Shown here piece by piece: positions 22,631 to 30,326 of a stretch of 46,179 nt of DNA. This stretch comes from JAFGMR01 sp964632755 (lineage in GTDB: Archaea; Halobacteriota; Methanosarcinia; Methanotrichales; Methanotrichaceae). Location of the stretch: NCBI GenBank assembly GCA_964632755.1, contig CAZWDT010000012.1:1-46179 (forward strand), in the 5' to 3' direction. Both the position numbers and the translations under genes were made by a program. A model generated the notes under the pieces. It did not search any database. It worked only from the letters and a program-made list of their open reading frames with translations, and had not been told where the DNA came from. Each line of letters starts with the position of its first letter. The stretch's first letter is position 1.

Positions 22631-24241
22631 CTACCGTCCCAACCTCCTAACAGTGGTCGCTGGTGCGTCGCCAGCTATCTCGATCGAGAGCACGTCGGCG
22701 AAGGTCTTCGAGATCCCCGAGGCGGAGACGACGATCGAAGCCACATATCTCCCCTCTGCCGCACCGGATGCCTCCCAGACTCCCTTGTACAGGTCTTCCT
22801 CGGCCTGGTTCAAGGCCAATCGAGCCACCTCCCCGCCCTGCGAGTTCTTGATTAATGCCTGGCACGCGAAGTCGCCCGCGGCCGTCTGGCCATAGGAGCC
22901 CAGCTGCATCCCGGTGGCCTTGTTGGCGCCGAAGGTTCCCCCTGTGTAGATCGTGATCGGCTCGCATGTTGCGCAGCCCATCACATTCAAGGAGAGGTTC
23001 GAGTCGTTTCCGTCGACCTCCGGCTGATCCTCCTCGGCCACGGGCTGATCGGACTCAGAGGTCAGGTTTGGACCTGCCTCGAATGAGACATAGATCTCCA
23101 CAGGGCCAGGGGCTGAGGGATTGGGCTCCGCCCAAACGCGGGCGATGTCGATATTCAGCGTGGGCTTCTGATCGAGCCAGCGGGACCATGAGTAGAGCCG
23201 AGCGTCGAAACCGTCCATGGTCAGCGCGAACCAGACCGCAGAGGCCTTGACGCCGCTGATATCGTAGACCACCACGGGCTGATCCCGGTTCAGCTTGCTG
23301 AACAGGCTCTCGAGCGAGGCCGCATCCTTGAGCAGTCCGCCCTGCAGAACCTCCTCATAAGGTATGTTGATGGCACGGGGAATCGAGCCAGATCCAAACT
23401 CCATGAAGGACCTGGCGTCGACGATCTGGGCGCCGGAGGCCGTCAGATAATCGTAGTTGGAGAGCAGATCGGGATTCGGCTGGGCCAAGTACTCCACAGG
23501 CCCCTGGACCGAGGGCGATTGCTGCACTGAAAGGCCCGCTTGTGTCCACTTCGCAATTCCTCCATCGAGCAGACGAACCCTATCATGGCCAAGGTAGCGC
23601 ATGACCCAGTAGGCGAACGTTGCAGCGGATGGGCCACCCCCACACGGCTTGCACTCCCCGTAGATCACAAGCGAGTCCTCCCTCATGATGCCAGCTTCCC
23701 CCAACACGGCTGCGAGCTCTGGAATCGACTTGATCCTCTTAGTTTCGTCGAAGAAGTCCGAGTACTCGATGTGAATTGCTCCATCTATGTAGGACTCGGC
23801 ACCATCGCCCACGTCCAAGACGAGATCGGATCGGGAGACTCCCGAGACTGAGACCAGCATGGCGCCCTCGGCAGAGCTCCTGACGAGAGGCTGGGCTGCT
23901 ACGTCTGCCACCGCCTGCATTGTGGCCTCGCTCGATGTGCCTGACTCGTTATCCAGCATGGCCTGATAGGCGGAATTGGCCAAGCGGGCCTTCTGGGCGG
24001 TGTTGGCGGAACCTGACACCTCCTCCGTCTCCGGCCCGAGAGTGTCCAGAAACTCCCTGTGGAGATCCTCGTTGTCGGGAGCAACTCCTCCGCACGTCGT
24101 GCAGACCGCAACGCACCCTCCCAAGATGGAGAAAGCAGTCACAAGGACCAGCAGCAAGCATAAAGCCTTTCTTCCCCGATTCGCGCGGCCAGTTGGGAAG
24201 CGCTTCCCCCGACCGAGTATTGTGAGATTGAATATCGACAT
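22631..24241 (-). CDS. Rhodanese-like lipoprotein with C-terminal Ig-like module
   Basis: The protein has 536 residues. A positively charged start and hydrophobic stretch end in a lipobox-like LGGC (Cys43), suggesting membrane anchoring outside the cell. Residues about 115-240 are a rhodanese domain with YGECKPCGG (Cys197, Cys200) at the active loop, and residues about 250-370 are a second. In the second, the active-loop position reads YDISGVKAS without cysteine. Tandem thiosulfate sulfurtransferases usually keep the Cys in the second domain, so this is reversed. A linker rich in Glu/Asp leads to a C-terminal module with EEDLYKGVWEAS...GRYVASIVV shared with its operon neighbours. Sulfur donor and acceptor are unknown. 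Confidence 0.82.
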   Translation of the reverse strand: MSIFNLTILGRGKRFPTGRANRGRKALCLLLVLVTAFSILGGCVAVCTTCGGVAPDNEDLHREFLDTLGPETEEVSGSANTAQKARLANSAYQAMLDNESGTSSEATMQAVADVAAQPLVRSSAEGAMLVSVSGVSRSDLVLDVGDGAESYIDGAIHIEYSDFFDETKRIKSIPELAAVLGEAGIMREDSLVIYGECKPCGGGPSAATFAYWVMRYLGHDRVRLLDGGIAKWTQAGLSVQQSPSVQGPVEYLAQPNPDLLSNYDYLTASGAQIVDARSFMEFGSGSIPRAINIPYEEVLQGGLLKDAASLESLFSKLNRDQPVVVYDISGVKASAVWFALTMDGFDARLYSWSRWLDQKPTLNIDIARVWAEPNPSAPGPVEIYVSFEAGPNLTSESDQPVAEEDQPEVDGNDSNLSLNVMGCATCEPITIYTGGTFGANKATGMQLGSYGQTAAGDFACQALIKNSQGGEVARLALNQAEEDLYKGVWEASGAAEGRYVASIVVSASGISKTFADVLSIEIAGDAPATTVRRLGR

Positions 24242-24251
24242 TAAGCCTTCC

Positions 24252-25715
24252 TCATCTTCCGCTCATCTCCGCAATGGCCGCCTGGAAGTCCCTTCCCGGC
24301 CTGGAGTGAAGCATAACCTCGCCTATCGCCTCTTCTAGTTCATATCCCCTTCTATCTGTGGCAGTTAGCACCAGCCGATATGTCCCGGGATTGAAGAGGG
24401 CTGTTGCAAGCCTTCCCTTGTAGATATCGCCTGCTGGCTCCATGCGCACATATCCAGAGGCTTCGATTACGCGCACTGAGACCTGGGAGAGGCCGTAGAT
24501 GGATTCGAACCTCGCTCTTATCTCCACCTCATCGCCGATGGTTGCTTCATTTGGATTGATCTCGCTTCCGATCAACTGGATCGGCACGAACCGCTCGCCA
24601 ATGATGGGATACATATCCATGGACTCGGAGCTTATCCGATAAGGGGCATCTCCAAAGCCATCGCTTCCTGGCATATCTTGCAGAGTCCCGCTCATGAGGT
24701 CCTCGCCCGGGTAATCGGCCCAGTAGTTTCCCCCTTCTGGATAGGTTGCGTTCCAATGATTGCGTCCCCGGTCCTCAGCCTGTATCACGTTGTCGCGCAG
24801 CCTGTTTCCGTAAAGGATATTTCCGCTCGACTCCACGAATATGCCCGTCCTGCTTTCATCGATCCGGTTAGAGATGATCAGGTTCCTTCCACCACTTCCG
24901 AGCAGATGCAGGCCGAAGCGCTCGTTTGAGAATAGCTCATTTCCGGAGATGAGGTTCTCTTCCGAGTCCAGCAGAGATATGCCCGATACCGCGTTTTGGC
25001 TCATCGTGTTGTTCAGAACATTGTTATCGTGGCAGTTGAAGCGCATATCCAGCCCGGAGTTTCTGTTATTGGACATGACGTTTCCCGCAATAACGTTGCC
25101 CGAGCAGCCGGTGAACATGTAGAGGCCATACATGTTCCCCTCCATGATGTTGTCGGCGATCACGTTGTCGTTGCAGGAGGGAAAGAGGTCTATTCCATAT
25201 GCACCGTTGTTGCTTGCAACGTTCTTCTGAATTGTGTTGTTATTAGAGTTGGAGAGGTATATGCCATACCATCCCTCCCCCTCGATGCCGTTGAAGCTTG
25301 CGTTGTTCCCTTCGATCGTGTTGTTATCAGAGAATATCAGCGCTATGCCCGGCTGTTTGCAGTAGATGACCGTGTTATCCGATATGCGACAGCCTTCGAC
25401 CCCGTCGAGATAGATCCCATAGAGGCCCCCCCTTACGATGAAGCCGGAGACGAGCACATCATCTGCCTTCACCATGATGCAGGCCTCGTTTCCCGTCGTC
25501 CTGATGATCGCGCCAGGCTCTGCCACCAGATCGACGCTATGCTCTATCTTCACAGGACCGTAGATCCCTGCAGGTACCGATATCGTATCGCCGGGGGATG
25601 CCCGATCAAGGGCGCTCTGAAGATCCATTGCCTGCCCAAAATAGGACGAGGAGATGACGATAAAGAGCACCAGAGGGATCACGCATCTCAAGCACCGCCA
25701 GTTTATGAACCCCAA
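24252..25715 (-). CDS. Secreted NosD-like parallel beta-helix protein
   Basis: The protein has 487 residues with an N-terminal signal peptide (VIPLVLFIVISSSYFGQA). Residues 30-310 are consecutive parallel beta-helix repeats of the NosD/CASH type, for example GIYLDGVEGCRISDNTV, GIYLSNSNNNTIQKNVAS, GLYMFTGCSGNVIAGNVMS and GIFVESSGNILYGNRL. A NYWADYPGED-type closing motif follows. The C-terminal 90 residues form an Ig-like module with GDIYKGRLATALFNPGTYRLVL. Such proteins are common in the Methanosarcinales envelope; carbohydrate or surface binding is likely, but the ligand is unknown. It is the first gene of the four-gene operon and has a TATA box. Confidence 0.88.
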   Translation of the reverse strand: MGFINWRCLRCVIPLVLFIVISSSYFGQAMDLQSALDRASPGDTISVPAGIYGPVKIEHSVDLVAEPGAIIRTTGNEACIMVKADDVLVSGFIVRGGLYGIYLDGVEGCRISDNTVIYCKQPGIALIFSDNNTIEGNNASFNGIEGEGWYGIYLSNSNNNTIQKNVASNNGAYGIDLFPSCNDNVIADNIMEGNMYGLYMFTGCSGNVIAGNVMSNNRNSGLDMRFNCHDNNVLNNTMSQNAVSGISLLDSEENLISGNELFSNERFGLHLLGSGGRNLIISNRIDESRTGIFVESSGNILYGNRLRDNVIQAEDRGRNHWNATYPEGGNYWADYPGEDLMSGTLQDMPGSDGFGDAPYRISSESMDMYPIIGERFVPIQLIGSEINPNEATIGDEVEIRARFESIYGLSQVSVRVIEASGYVRMEPAGDIYKGRLATALFNPGTYRLVLTATDRRGYELEEAIGEVMLHSRPGRDFQAAIAEMSGR

Positions 25716-25746
25716 TCGACCACCAGAGGGAGAGTGCCCTGGTGAT

Positions 25747-25756
25747 GCTTATAAAC
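25747..25756 (-). promoter_or_regulatory. TATA box of the NosD-rhodanese-subtilase-fucA operon
   Basis: The minus-strand sequence GTTTATAAGC lies about 36 bases before the ATG at 25715. The following genes are spaced 10, 5 and 3 bases apart with no further promoter visible. Confidence 0.6.
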
Positions 25757-25825
25757 CTAACGTGGATCTAGTGGTCACATGAGGACTAGATGGATGGGGC
25801 AAAGGGCCTCGATCGAACGAATCTT

Positions 25826-25835
25826 CATATAAGCC
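25826..25835 (+). promoter_or_regulatory. TATA box of the DNRLRE-like gene
   Basis: The sequence catataagcc lies 60 bases before the GTG at 25896, leaving a leader of about 35-40 bases. It is divergent from the NosD operon promoter 70 bases away. Confidence 0.4.
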
Positions 25836-25895
25836 ATAGATGAACGCAAGCTTCTTCATCGATCCGGTCAATGGAGGATCCAAGAGCTATGATAG

Positions 25896-26453
25896 GTGTT
25901 TGGCTTGAGATACATATACACGATATTGTGCATGATAACCATGCTTGGGATGGCTTCTGCCGGAACCTTTACTGTGGTCAGCAATGTGGAGACATACATC
26001 GATGAGGCGCAGCCGGATGTCCCATTCGCCGATGAGCAGACCCTCTGGGCAACGTCCATAGGCGGAGAGCCCATCAGGGAGGTCTACCTCGGATTCCAGC
26101 CGAACTTCGGCACCGTCGGGATAACCTCGCCCGATCTCATCGACCAGGCAACGCTTACCCTCTCAGTATCCGACATAGAGCAGTCTGGAGGAATCTACGT
26201 CTACTTCCTGCATGGCGAGACGCTGGAGACCTTCCAGTGGGATGACCGAGAGGAGTACGATCTAGTCCCCAAGGCAGCGGCGAATGTCGCCGGGAAGGGC
26301 ACGATCTCGATCGATGCCACCGATTTGGTCAAGAAGGCGGTGGAGACCTGCTTTACCGGATGCCCCTTCTCCCTCATAGTTGTGGCCCAGGGCGACGCCT
26401 CCATCGGGCTTGAGAAAGGATGTGCCGAGATCGTCTACAAGACGCTTGCCTGA
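25896..26453 (+). CDS. Secreted DNRLRE-like (CBM96-type) surface protein
   Basis: The protein has 185 residues with a signal peptide (YIYTILCMITMLGMASA). The mature part begins FTVVSNVETYIDEAQPD with QTLWATSIGGEPIREVYLGFQ and DLIDQATLTLSVSD. This is the beta-sandwich pattern of DNRLRE/CBM96 domains ('tyi...ds...L.v......r.yl.Fd...l...i..A.L.l'). The C-terminal IDATDLVKKAVETCFTGCPFSLIVV completes the fold, with two cysteines three apart. The start is a GTG; a TTG three codons in is possible. It is probably an envelope or polysaccharide-binding protein of unknown ligand. Confidence 0.65.
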   Translation: MFGLRYIYTILCMITMLGMASAGTFTVVSNVETYIDEAQPDVPFADEQTLWATSIGGEPIREVYLGFQPNFGTVGITSPDLIDQATLTLSVSDIEQSGGIYVYFLHGETLETFQWDDREEYDLVPKAAANVAGKGTISIDATDLVKKAVETCFTGCPFSLIVVAQGDASIGLEKGCAEIVYKTLA

Positions 26454-26472
26454 TCGAGGCAAGGCGAGAGCA

Positions 26473-26508
26473 GTGGAGGAGCTTCGAGATCTTGGCCCTC
26501 CACTTTTT
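26473..26508 (+). terminator. Hairpin-T-tract terminator after the DNRLRE-like gene, overlapping the next promoter
   Basis: Perfect arms gtggagg (26473-26479) and cctccac (26497-26503) are followed at once by ttttt. The same T-tract continues as tttttatag (26504-26512), a TATA box 27 bases before the ATG at 26536. Confidence 0.5.
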
Positions 26509-26512
26509 ATAG
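26504..26512 (+). promoter_or_regulatory. TATA box of the thioredoxin-CcdA gene
   Basis: The sequence tttttatag is centred 27-28 bases before the ATG at 26536, which predicts a leaderless transcript. Confidence 0.5.
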
Positions 26513-26535
26513 ATCCTCTTTAACCTTAGTCGACC

Positions 26536-27567
26536 ATGCCCCCTGGCAGGATCGCAGTGCTCCTCGCTCTGATACTTATTGCAGCTGCCAGCGCTAGCGA
26601 GGTGATACTGATCGAGTCACCGGGATGCACGAAATGCGCAGCCGCGGAGAGGGCCATAGAGGAGATCCTTCCTGATGCCGATCTAATAAAGCTCGACTTC
26701 ACAAGCGATGAGGGCCGCCGCCTGATCAAGGAGCACGATGTGAAGAAGATCCCTGCAATCATCCTCGTGGACAGGGCAATAGATTACAAGGATTACGAGG
26801 GAGATGACGAGAGGCTGAGGGAGCTCATCGAGGAAGCAGGGGACTCCCCGCCCGGTGACGAAGGAAAGGCGCCGCTCCTCGTCACATCCACGGTCACACT
26901 TGCATCGATCGTCGCCGTATTCCTGGCCGGCCTCCTTGCCGGATTCAATCCATGCCTTCTTGGGATACTGGCATTCCTGGCAACAGCGGTGATATCGTCG
27001 TCCGGGCAGAAGAGGGACATCATGAAGATGGTCGTCTGCTTCTGCCTGGGCATATTCGCAGTATATCTGCTGGTGGGCTTGGGGATGCTCCACGCGATGG
27101 TGGGAAGGATGATCCCCTCCTTCAGATATGCCCTGAGCGGCCTTTTAGCAATCGTTGGACTCGTGCACATAGAGGATGCTAGAAGGCTGTATGCGAGAAA
27201 GGAGTCGCTATTTCGAACCGACTGGGCTTTGGCCTACATGGAGAGGTCGATTGCCTCGTCACGCGCAAGCACTTACTTCCTGGCGGGGGCCCTCTTCTCG
27301 CTGGTCAAGGTCCCCTGCGTAGGCGCTGTCTACATCGCAATCCTCGATATGATAGCCACAAACGCTTACCAGGCGGGAGCGGTTTATCTAGTCGCATACA
27401 ACCTGGGCGTGGTCCTCCCCGTCCTGCTTCTCGGCGGCTTGATGACGATAGGCCTGACACCAGAGCAGGTGGACCGGTTCAGGAAGGACTACCGCGCCCA
27501 GATCAGGCTTGCGACCGGGATCATGCTGCTGATCCTTGCGCCATTGATCCTCCTGGAGATCATATGA
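26536..27567 (+). CDS. Thioredoxin-like / CcdA (DsbD-type) transmembrane fusion
   Basis: The protein has 343 residues. A signal-like first helix leads to a small thioredoxin-like domain with CTKC (Cys31, Cys34) and a cis-Pro motif KKIPAIIL, ending near residue 105. Six transmembrane segments of the CcdA/DsbD family follow, with the paired membrane cysteines in GFNPCLLG (about residue 140) and VKVPCVGA (about 255). Such proteins carry electrons across the membrane to outside thiols, for cytochrome c assembly or disulfide reduction. Here the cysteine-containing secreted rhodanese and DNRLRE proteins nearby are possible clients (inference). It stands alone between two promoters. Confidence 0.88.
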   Translation: MPPGRIAVLLALILIAAASASEVILIESPGCTKCAAAERAIEEILPDADLIKLDFTSDEGRRLIKEHDVKKIPAIILVDRAIDYKDYEGDDERLRELIEEAGDSPPGDEGKAPLLVTSTVTLASIVAVFLAGLLAGFNPCLLGILAFLATAVISSSGQKRDIMKMVVCFCLGIFAVYLLVGLGMLHAMVGRMIPSFRYALSGLLAIVGLVHIEDARRLYARKESLFRTDWALAYMERSIASSRASTYFLAGALFSLVKVPCVGAVYIAILDMIATNAYQAGAVYLVAYNLGVVLPVLLLGGLMTIGLTPEQVDRFRKDYRAQIRLATGIMLLILAPLILLEII

Positions 27568-27634
27568 TCCGAGGACCCGCGATGGCGAAAGGATTAATAG
27601 GGGACGGCTTACTCCCGATAATTGAGGTGAACCA

Positions 27635-28822
27635 TTGTTTTTAGTTGGAGAGGCTCTTATGGGAAAGGAGCCAGAGATTGCTCATATCGATCTTATAATC
27701 GGGGATAAGGACGGTCCAGTGGGGACAGCCTTCGCGAACGGTATATCGCAGCTCTCCGCTGGCCATACCCCCCTCATATCGGTGATTCGGCCGAATCTGC
27801 CTACCAAGCCTGCCACATTGATCGTGCCCAAGGTCACCGTCAAGAACATGGATCAGGCAGCCCAGATATTCGGGCCGGCTCAGACCGCTGTTGCCAAGGC
27901 CGTGGCCGACGCCGTCGCCGAGGGCATCATCCCCCGGGATAAGACTGAAGACCTGGTGGTGATAGCCTCCGTCTTCATCCATCCCCAGGCGAAGGACTTC
28001 GAGGCCATCTACAGATACAACTACGGCGCAACAAAGCTCGCACTAGAGAGGGCGATGGCGGGCTTCCCGGGAATCGACCTAGTGCTCTATGAGAAGGACA
28101 GGTCGACCCACCCGGTTATGGGATTCCGTGTCACCCGCCTATGGGATCCTCCATATCTCCAGGTGGCGCTCGACCTCGTGGACCTGTCCGAAGTTCGCCG
28201 CGTGCTATCGAGCCTTCCTGAAAGCGACCACATAGTGATTGAAGTAGGGACTCCCTTAGCGAAGATGCTGGGTGTACAGGTCGTAAAGGAGATACGGGCA
28301 GTTCGACCCGGCGCGTTCGTCATCCTGGACCTCAAGACGCTTGACACCGGAAACCTTGAGGTGCGCCTTGCAGCCGATGCGACGGCAGATGCTGTTGTGA
28401 TATCCGGCCTTGCGCCAGGGAAGACGATAGAGCTTTCGATAAAGGAAGCGAGAAAGACGGGGATCTATTCGATAATCGATATGTTGAACGTCTCAGATCC
28501 CCTTGCCGTCTTGAGGGGACTCGATGCCATGCCCGACGTCGTAGAGCTTCACAGGGCAATCGACATGGAGACGAGCAGCCACAACTGGAAGGGCATCGAG
28601 GAGATCAAGTCGATGGGATCGGAGACGCGGAAGATCCTGGTGGCTGTGGCAGGCGGGATCAGGGTTGAGACCGTCGGCGAGGCCTTGAAGGCAGGCGCAG
28701 ACATCATAGTGGTTGGACGGGCCATTACGAGGTCCAAGGACATAAGGGATACCACAGAGAGGTTCCTAGCCGGCCTCAAACAGACGGAGATCGACCAGTA
28801 CCGGATCATGACAGACTTCTGA
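27635..28822 (+). CDS. fae-hps: Bifunctional formaldehyde-activating enzyme / 3-hexulose-6-phosphate synthase
   Basis: The protein has 395 residues. Residues 1-165 are Fae, which condenses formaldehyde with tetrahydromethanopterin; the catalytic His17 is in IAHIDLIIGDKDGPVG, with HTPLISVIRPN and NYGATKLALERAM following. Residues 170-395 are 3-hexulose-6-phosphate synthase (VALDLVDLSEVRRVL, VIEVGTPLAKMLGV, FVILDLKTLDTGN, VAVAGGIRVETVGEAL, ADIIVVGRAITRS). Methanogens use Hps in reverse to make ribulose-5-phosphate for nucleotides while Fae captures the released formaldehyde. The start is a TTG with GAGGTG seven bases ahead; a TATA-like ggattaatag lies at 27591. The stop overlaps the next ATG by one base. 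Confidence 0.96.
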   Translation: MFLVGEALMGKEPEIAHIDLIIGDKDGPVGTAFANGISQLSAGHTPLISVIRPNLPTKPATLIVPKVTVKNMDQAAQIFGPAQTAVAKAVADAVAEGIIPRDKTEDLVVIASVFIHPQAKDFEAIYRYNYGATKLALERAMAGFPGIDLVLYEKDRSTHPVMGFRVTRLWDPPYLQVALDLVDLSEVRRVLSSLPESDHIVIEVGTPLAKMLGVQVVKEIRAVRPGAFVILDLKTLDTGNLEVRLAADATADAVVISGLAPGKTIELSIKEARKTGIYSIIDMLNVSDPLAVLRGLDAMPDVVELHRAIDMETSSHNWKGIEEIKSMGSETRKILVAVAGGIRVETVGEALKAGADIIVVGRAITRSKDIRDTTERFLAGLKQTEIDQYRIMTDF

Positions 28823-30120
28823 TGGCCGCTCTCCTTCTTTTTTTGCTCGCATTCGCACTTTCGACAGCCTCGACGGCCGAGGCTGGCTCGCCGGAGGGCG
28901 CGGTGATCCTCGCAATCGACGGACTTGGATCCTCCTACGTCTATCCGGAGTACCAGGCCTTCGATATAGAGGGGCGGCCGATCGAGCGCGCAGTCCTGTA
29001 CAACTTAACCGGAGGCGGGGCGAGGGTGCTGGACTTGCGGGTGCCAATACCTGAGACTGGCCCAAGCCATAGCGTCCTTGTAACCGGCCGCGCGAATGCG
29101 AACGAGGAGGACGTCTCCGTCCCAAATGCGACGATATTCGATAGAGCCAGGGAAGGGGGCTACATCCCTCTTGCGATACTGCAGCGGGGGGACTTCAACC
29201 AGATGCTCGAAGAGCAGGACGGCTGCCTCTACTTCCCCAATAACGCCATCGGAGGAGCAGAGCCCGTCCTTCTCGATCGAGGCCTATCCCCGGATCTTCG
29301 CGACCTGCTCGATCGCTGGCGGATCTCATACGAAAACTACAGCGGGGGAGAGGGATGCGCCGCCTACATCAGCTACAATCGCTGGGCTCTCGATGCGGCG
29401 GCCGAGATCGTGGAGAGCATGGACCGGCCCTTCATTTTGCTCGTAAACGCGGGAGCCGTCGATACGGCCGGCCACAACCTGGGGCCAGAGAATTATGTAG
29501 AGGTGATCCGAGGCCTCGATGAGCCTCTCGGAGGGCTTCGAGATGCATGCGAGAGGAGCGGCGCTCTCCTGGTTGTGACCGCAGATCACGGCATGGCCTT
29601 CTCCTCCGGCGAGGGAGGGCACGCCTCGAAGAAGTACGCGGGCATGCTCGAGAGCAGACGGGTGCCCCTCGTATTCTTCGGCCCAGGCATCGATGAGCTG
29701 ATCGTGGGAGGGGTGTGGCTGGAGACTGATATCGCGCCCACATTGCTCGACCTCCTCGAATTGAATGCCGACCTCGGCGAGGGCCAGATCATCCCCGTGA
29801 GGAGCTGCTTTCGACTCGAGGTGATCCTCGACTCGCCCGGAATGGTGACAGTCTCCAGGGACGGAGTGATCGTGGCAGAGGCTGATGGCCTCGATAGATA
29901 CACCTTTTCCGACCTGGAACGGGGCGTCTACAAGTTAAGCGCGCCCGGATCATCGCAGGAGGTCTGCATAAGCGATCATCTATCGCTCGACCTCAGGACG
30001 GCGAAGTCCTCATACCGCGTGGCGCCCTCCAGGAGCTCGATCGGGATCGCGCTGATACTTATCATAAACCTGGCCGGGGCCTTGGTTATCCTCTGGATCT
30101 TGAAGAAGAAGAAAGGATGA
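28822..30120 (+). CDS. Membrane-anchored alkaline-phosphatase-superfamily hydrolase
   Basis: The protein has 432 residues with an N-terminal signal peptide (LLLFLLAFALSTASTAEA) and a C-terminal anchor (IALILIINLAGALVILWIL followed by KKKKG). The fold motifs of the alkaline phosphatase / phosphoglycerate mutase superfamily are present: metal Asp33 in LAIDGLGS, nucleophile region GPSHSVLVTGR, metal ligands in VDTAGHNLGP, and TADHGMAFSSGEGGHA. It is probably an extracellular phosphatase, phosphodiesterase or sulfatase; the substrate is unknown. It overlaps Fae-Hps (TGATG) and so is translationally coupled to it, although the two proteins act on opposite sides of the membrane. Confidence 0.82.
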   Translation: MAALLLFLLAFALSTASTAEAGSPEGAVILAIDGLGSSYVYPEYQAFDIEGRPIERAVLYNLTGGGARVLDLRVPIPETGPSHSVLVTGRANANEEDVSVPNATIFDRAREGGYIPLAILQRGDFNQMLEEQDGCLYFPNNAIGGAEPVLLDRGLSPDLRDLLDRWRISYENYSGGEGCAAYISYNRWALDAAAEIVESMDRPFILLVNAGAVDTAGHNLGPENYVEVIRGLDEPLGGLRDACERSGALLVVTADHGMAFSSGEGGHASKKYAGMLESRRVPLVFFGPGIDELIVGGVWLETDIAPTLLDLLELNADLGEGQIIPVRSCFRLEVILDSPGMVTVSRDGVIVAEADGLDRYTFSDLERGVYKLSAPGSSQEVCISDHLSLDLRTAKSSYRVAPSRSSIGIALILIINLAGALVILWILKKKKG

Positions 30121-30124
30121 AGGG

Positions 30125-30307
30125 CAGCCGACCGAGCCGTTGACATCCTGCGCTTCGCGAGGCGATGAAGGAAGGAGAGAATGAGGGTAGGAGAGAATGA
30201 GGGTAGGAGTTGCTGCCGACCGGGCCCCCCACATCCAGCGCTTAGCAAGGCGATGATAGGGGGAAGCGAGGGATGGACCCCAGCTGACCGAGCTGTTGAT
30301 ATCCTGG
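30125..30307 (+). repeat. Imperfect ~45-bp direct repeats, 2.5 copies, plus a short tandem repeat
   Basis: Copies begin at about 30125, 30212 and 30281. Each has the core ccgaccg-agccgttgacatcct, and the first two continue into gcgctt..gc.aggcgatga; the third stops after tgatatcctgg. Between copies one and two, agagaatgagggtagg occurs twice in tandem (30176-30208). Copies are diverged and spacing is unequal (about 87 and 69 bases). The tract fills the gap between the phosphatase and methyltransferase genes. Confidence 0.7.
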
Positions 30308-30326
30308 AGACATTAGCGGATGGGAG

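Noticed and set aside
30125..30307. Repeats considered as a CRISPR array
   Set aside because: Copies are diverged, spacing is unequal, there are fewer than three full repeats, and no cas genes are near.
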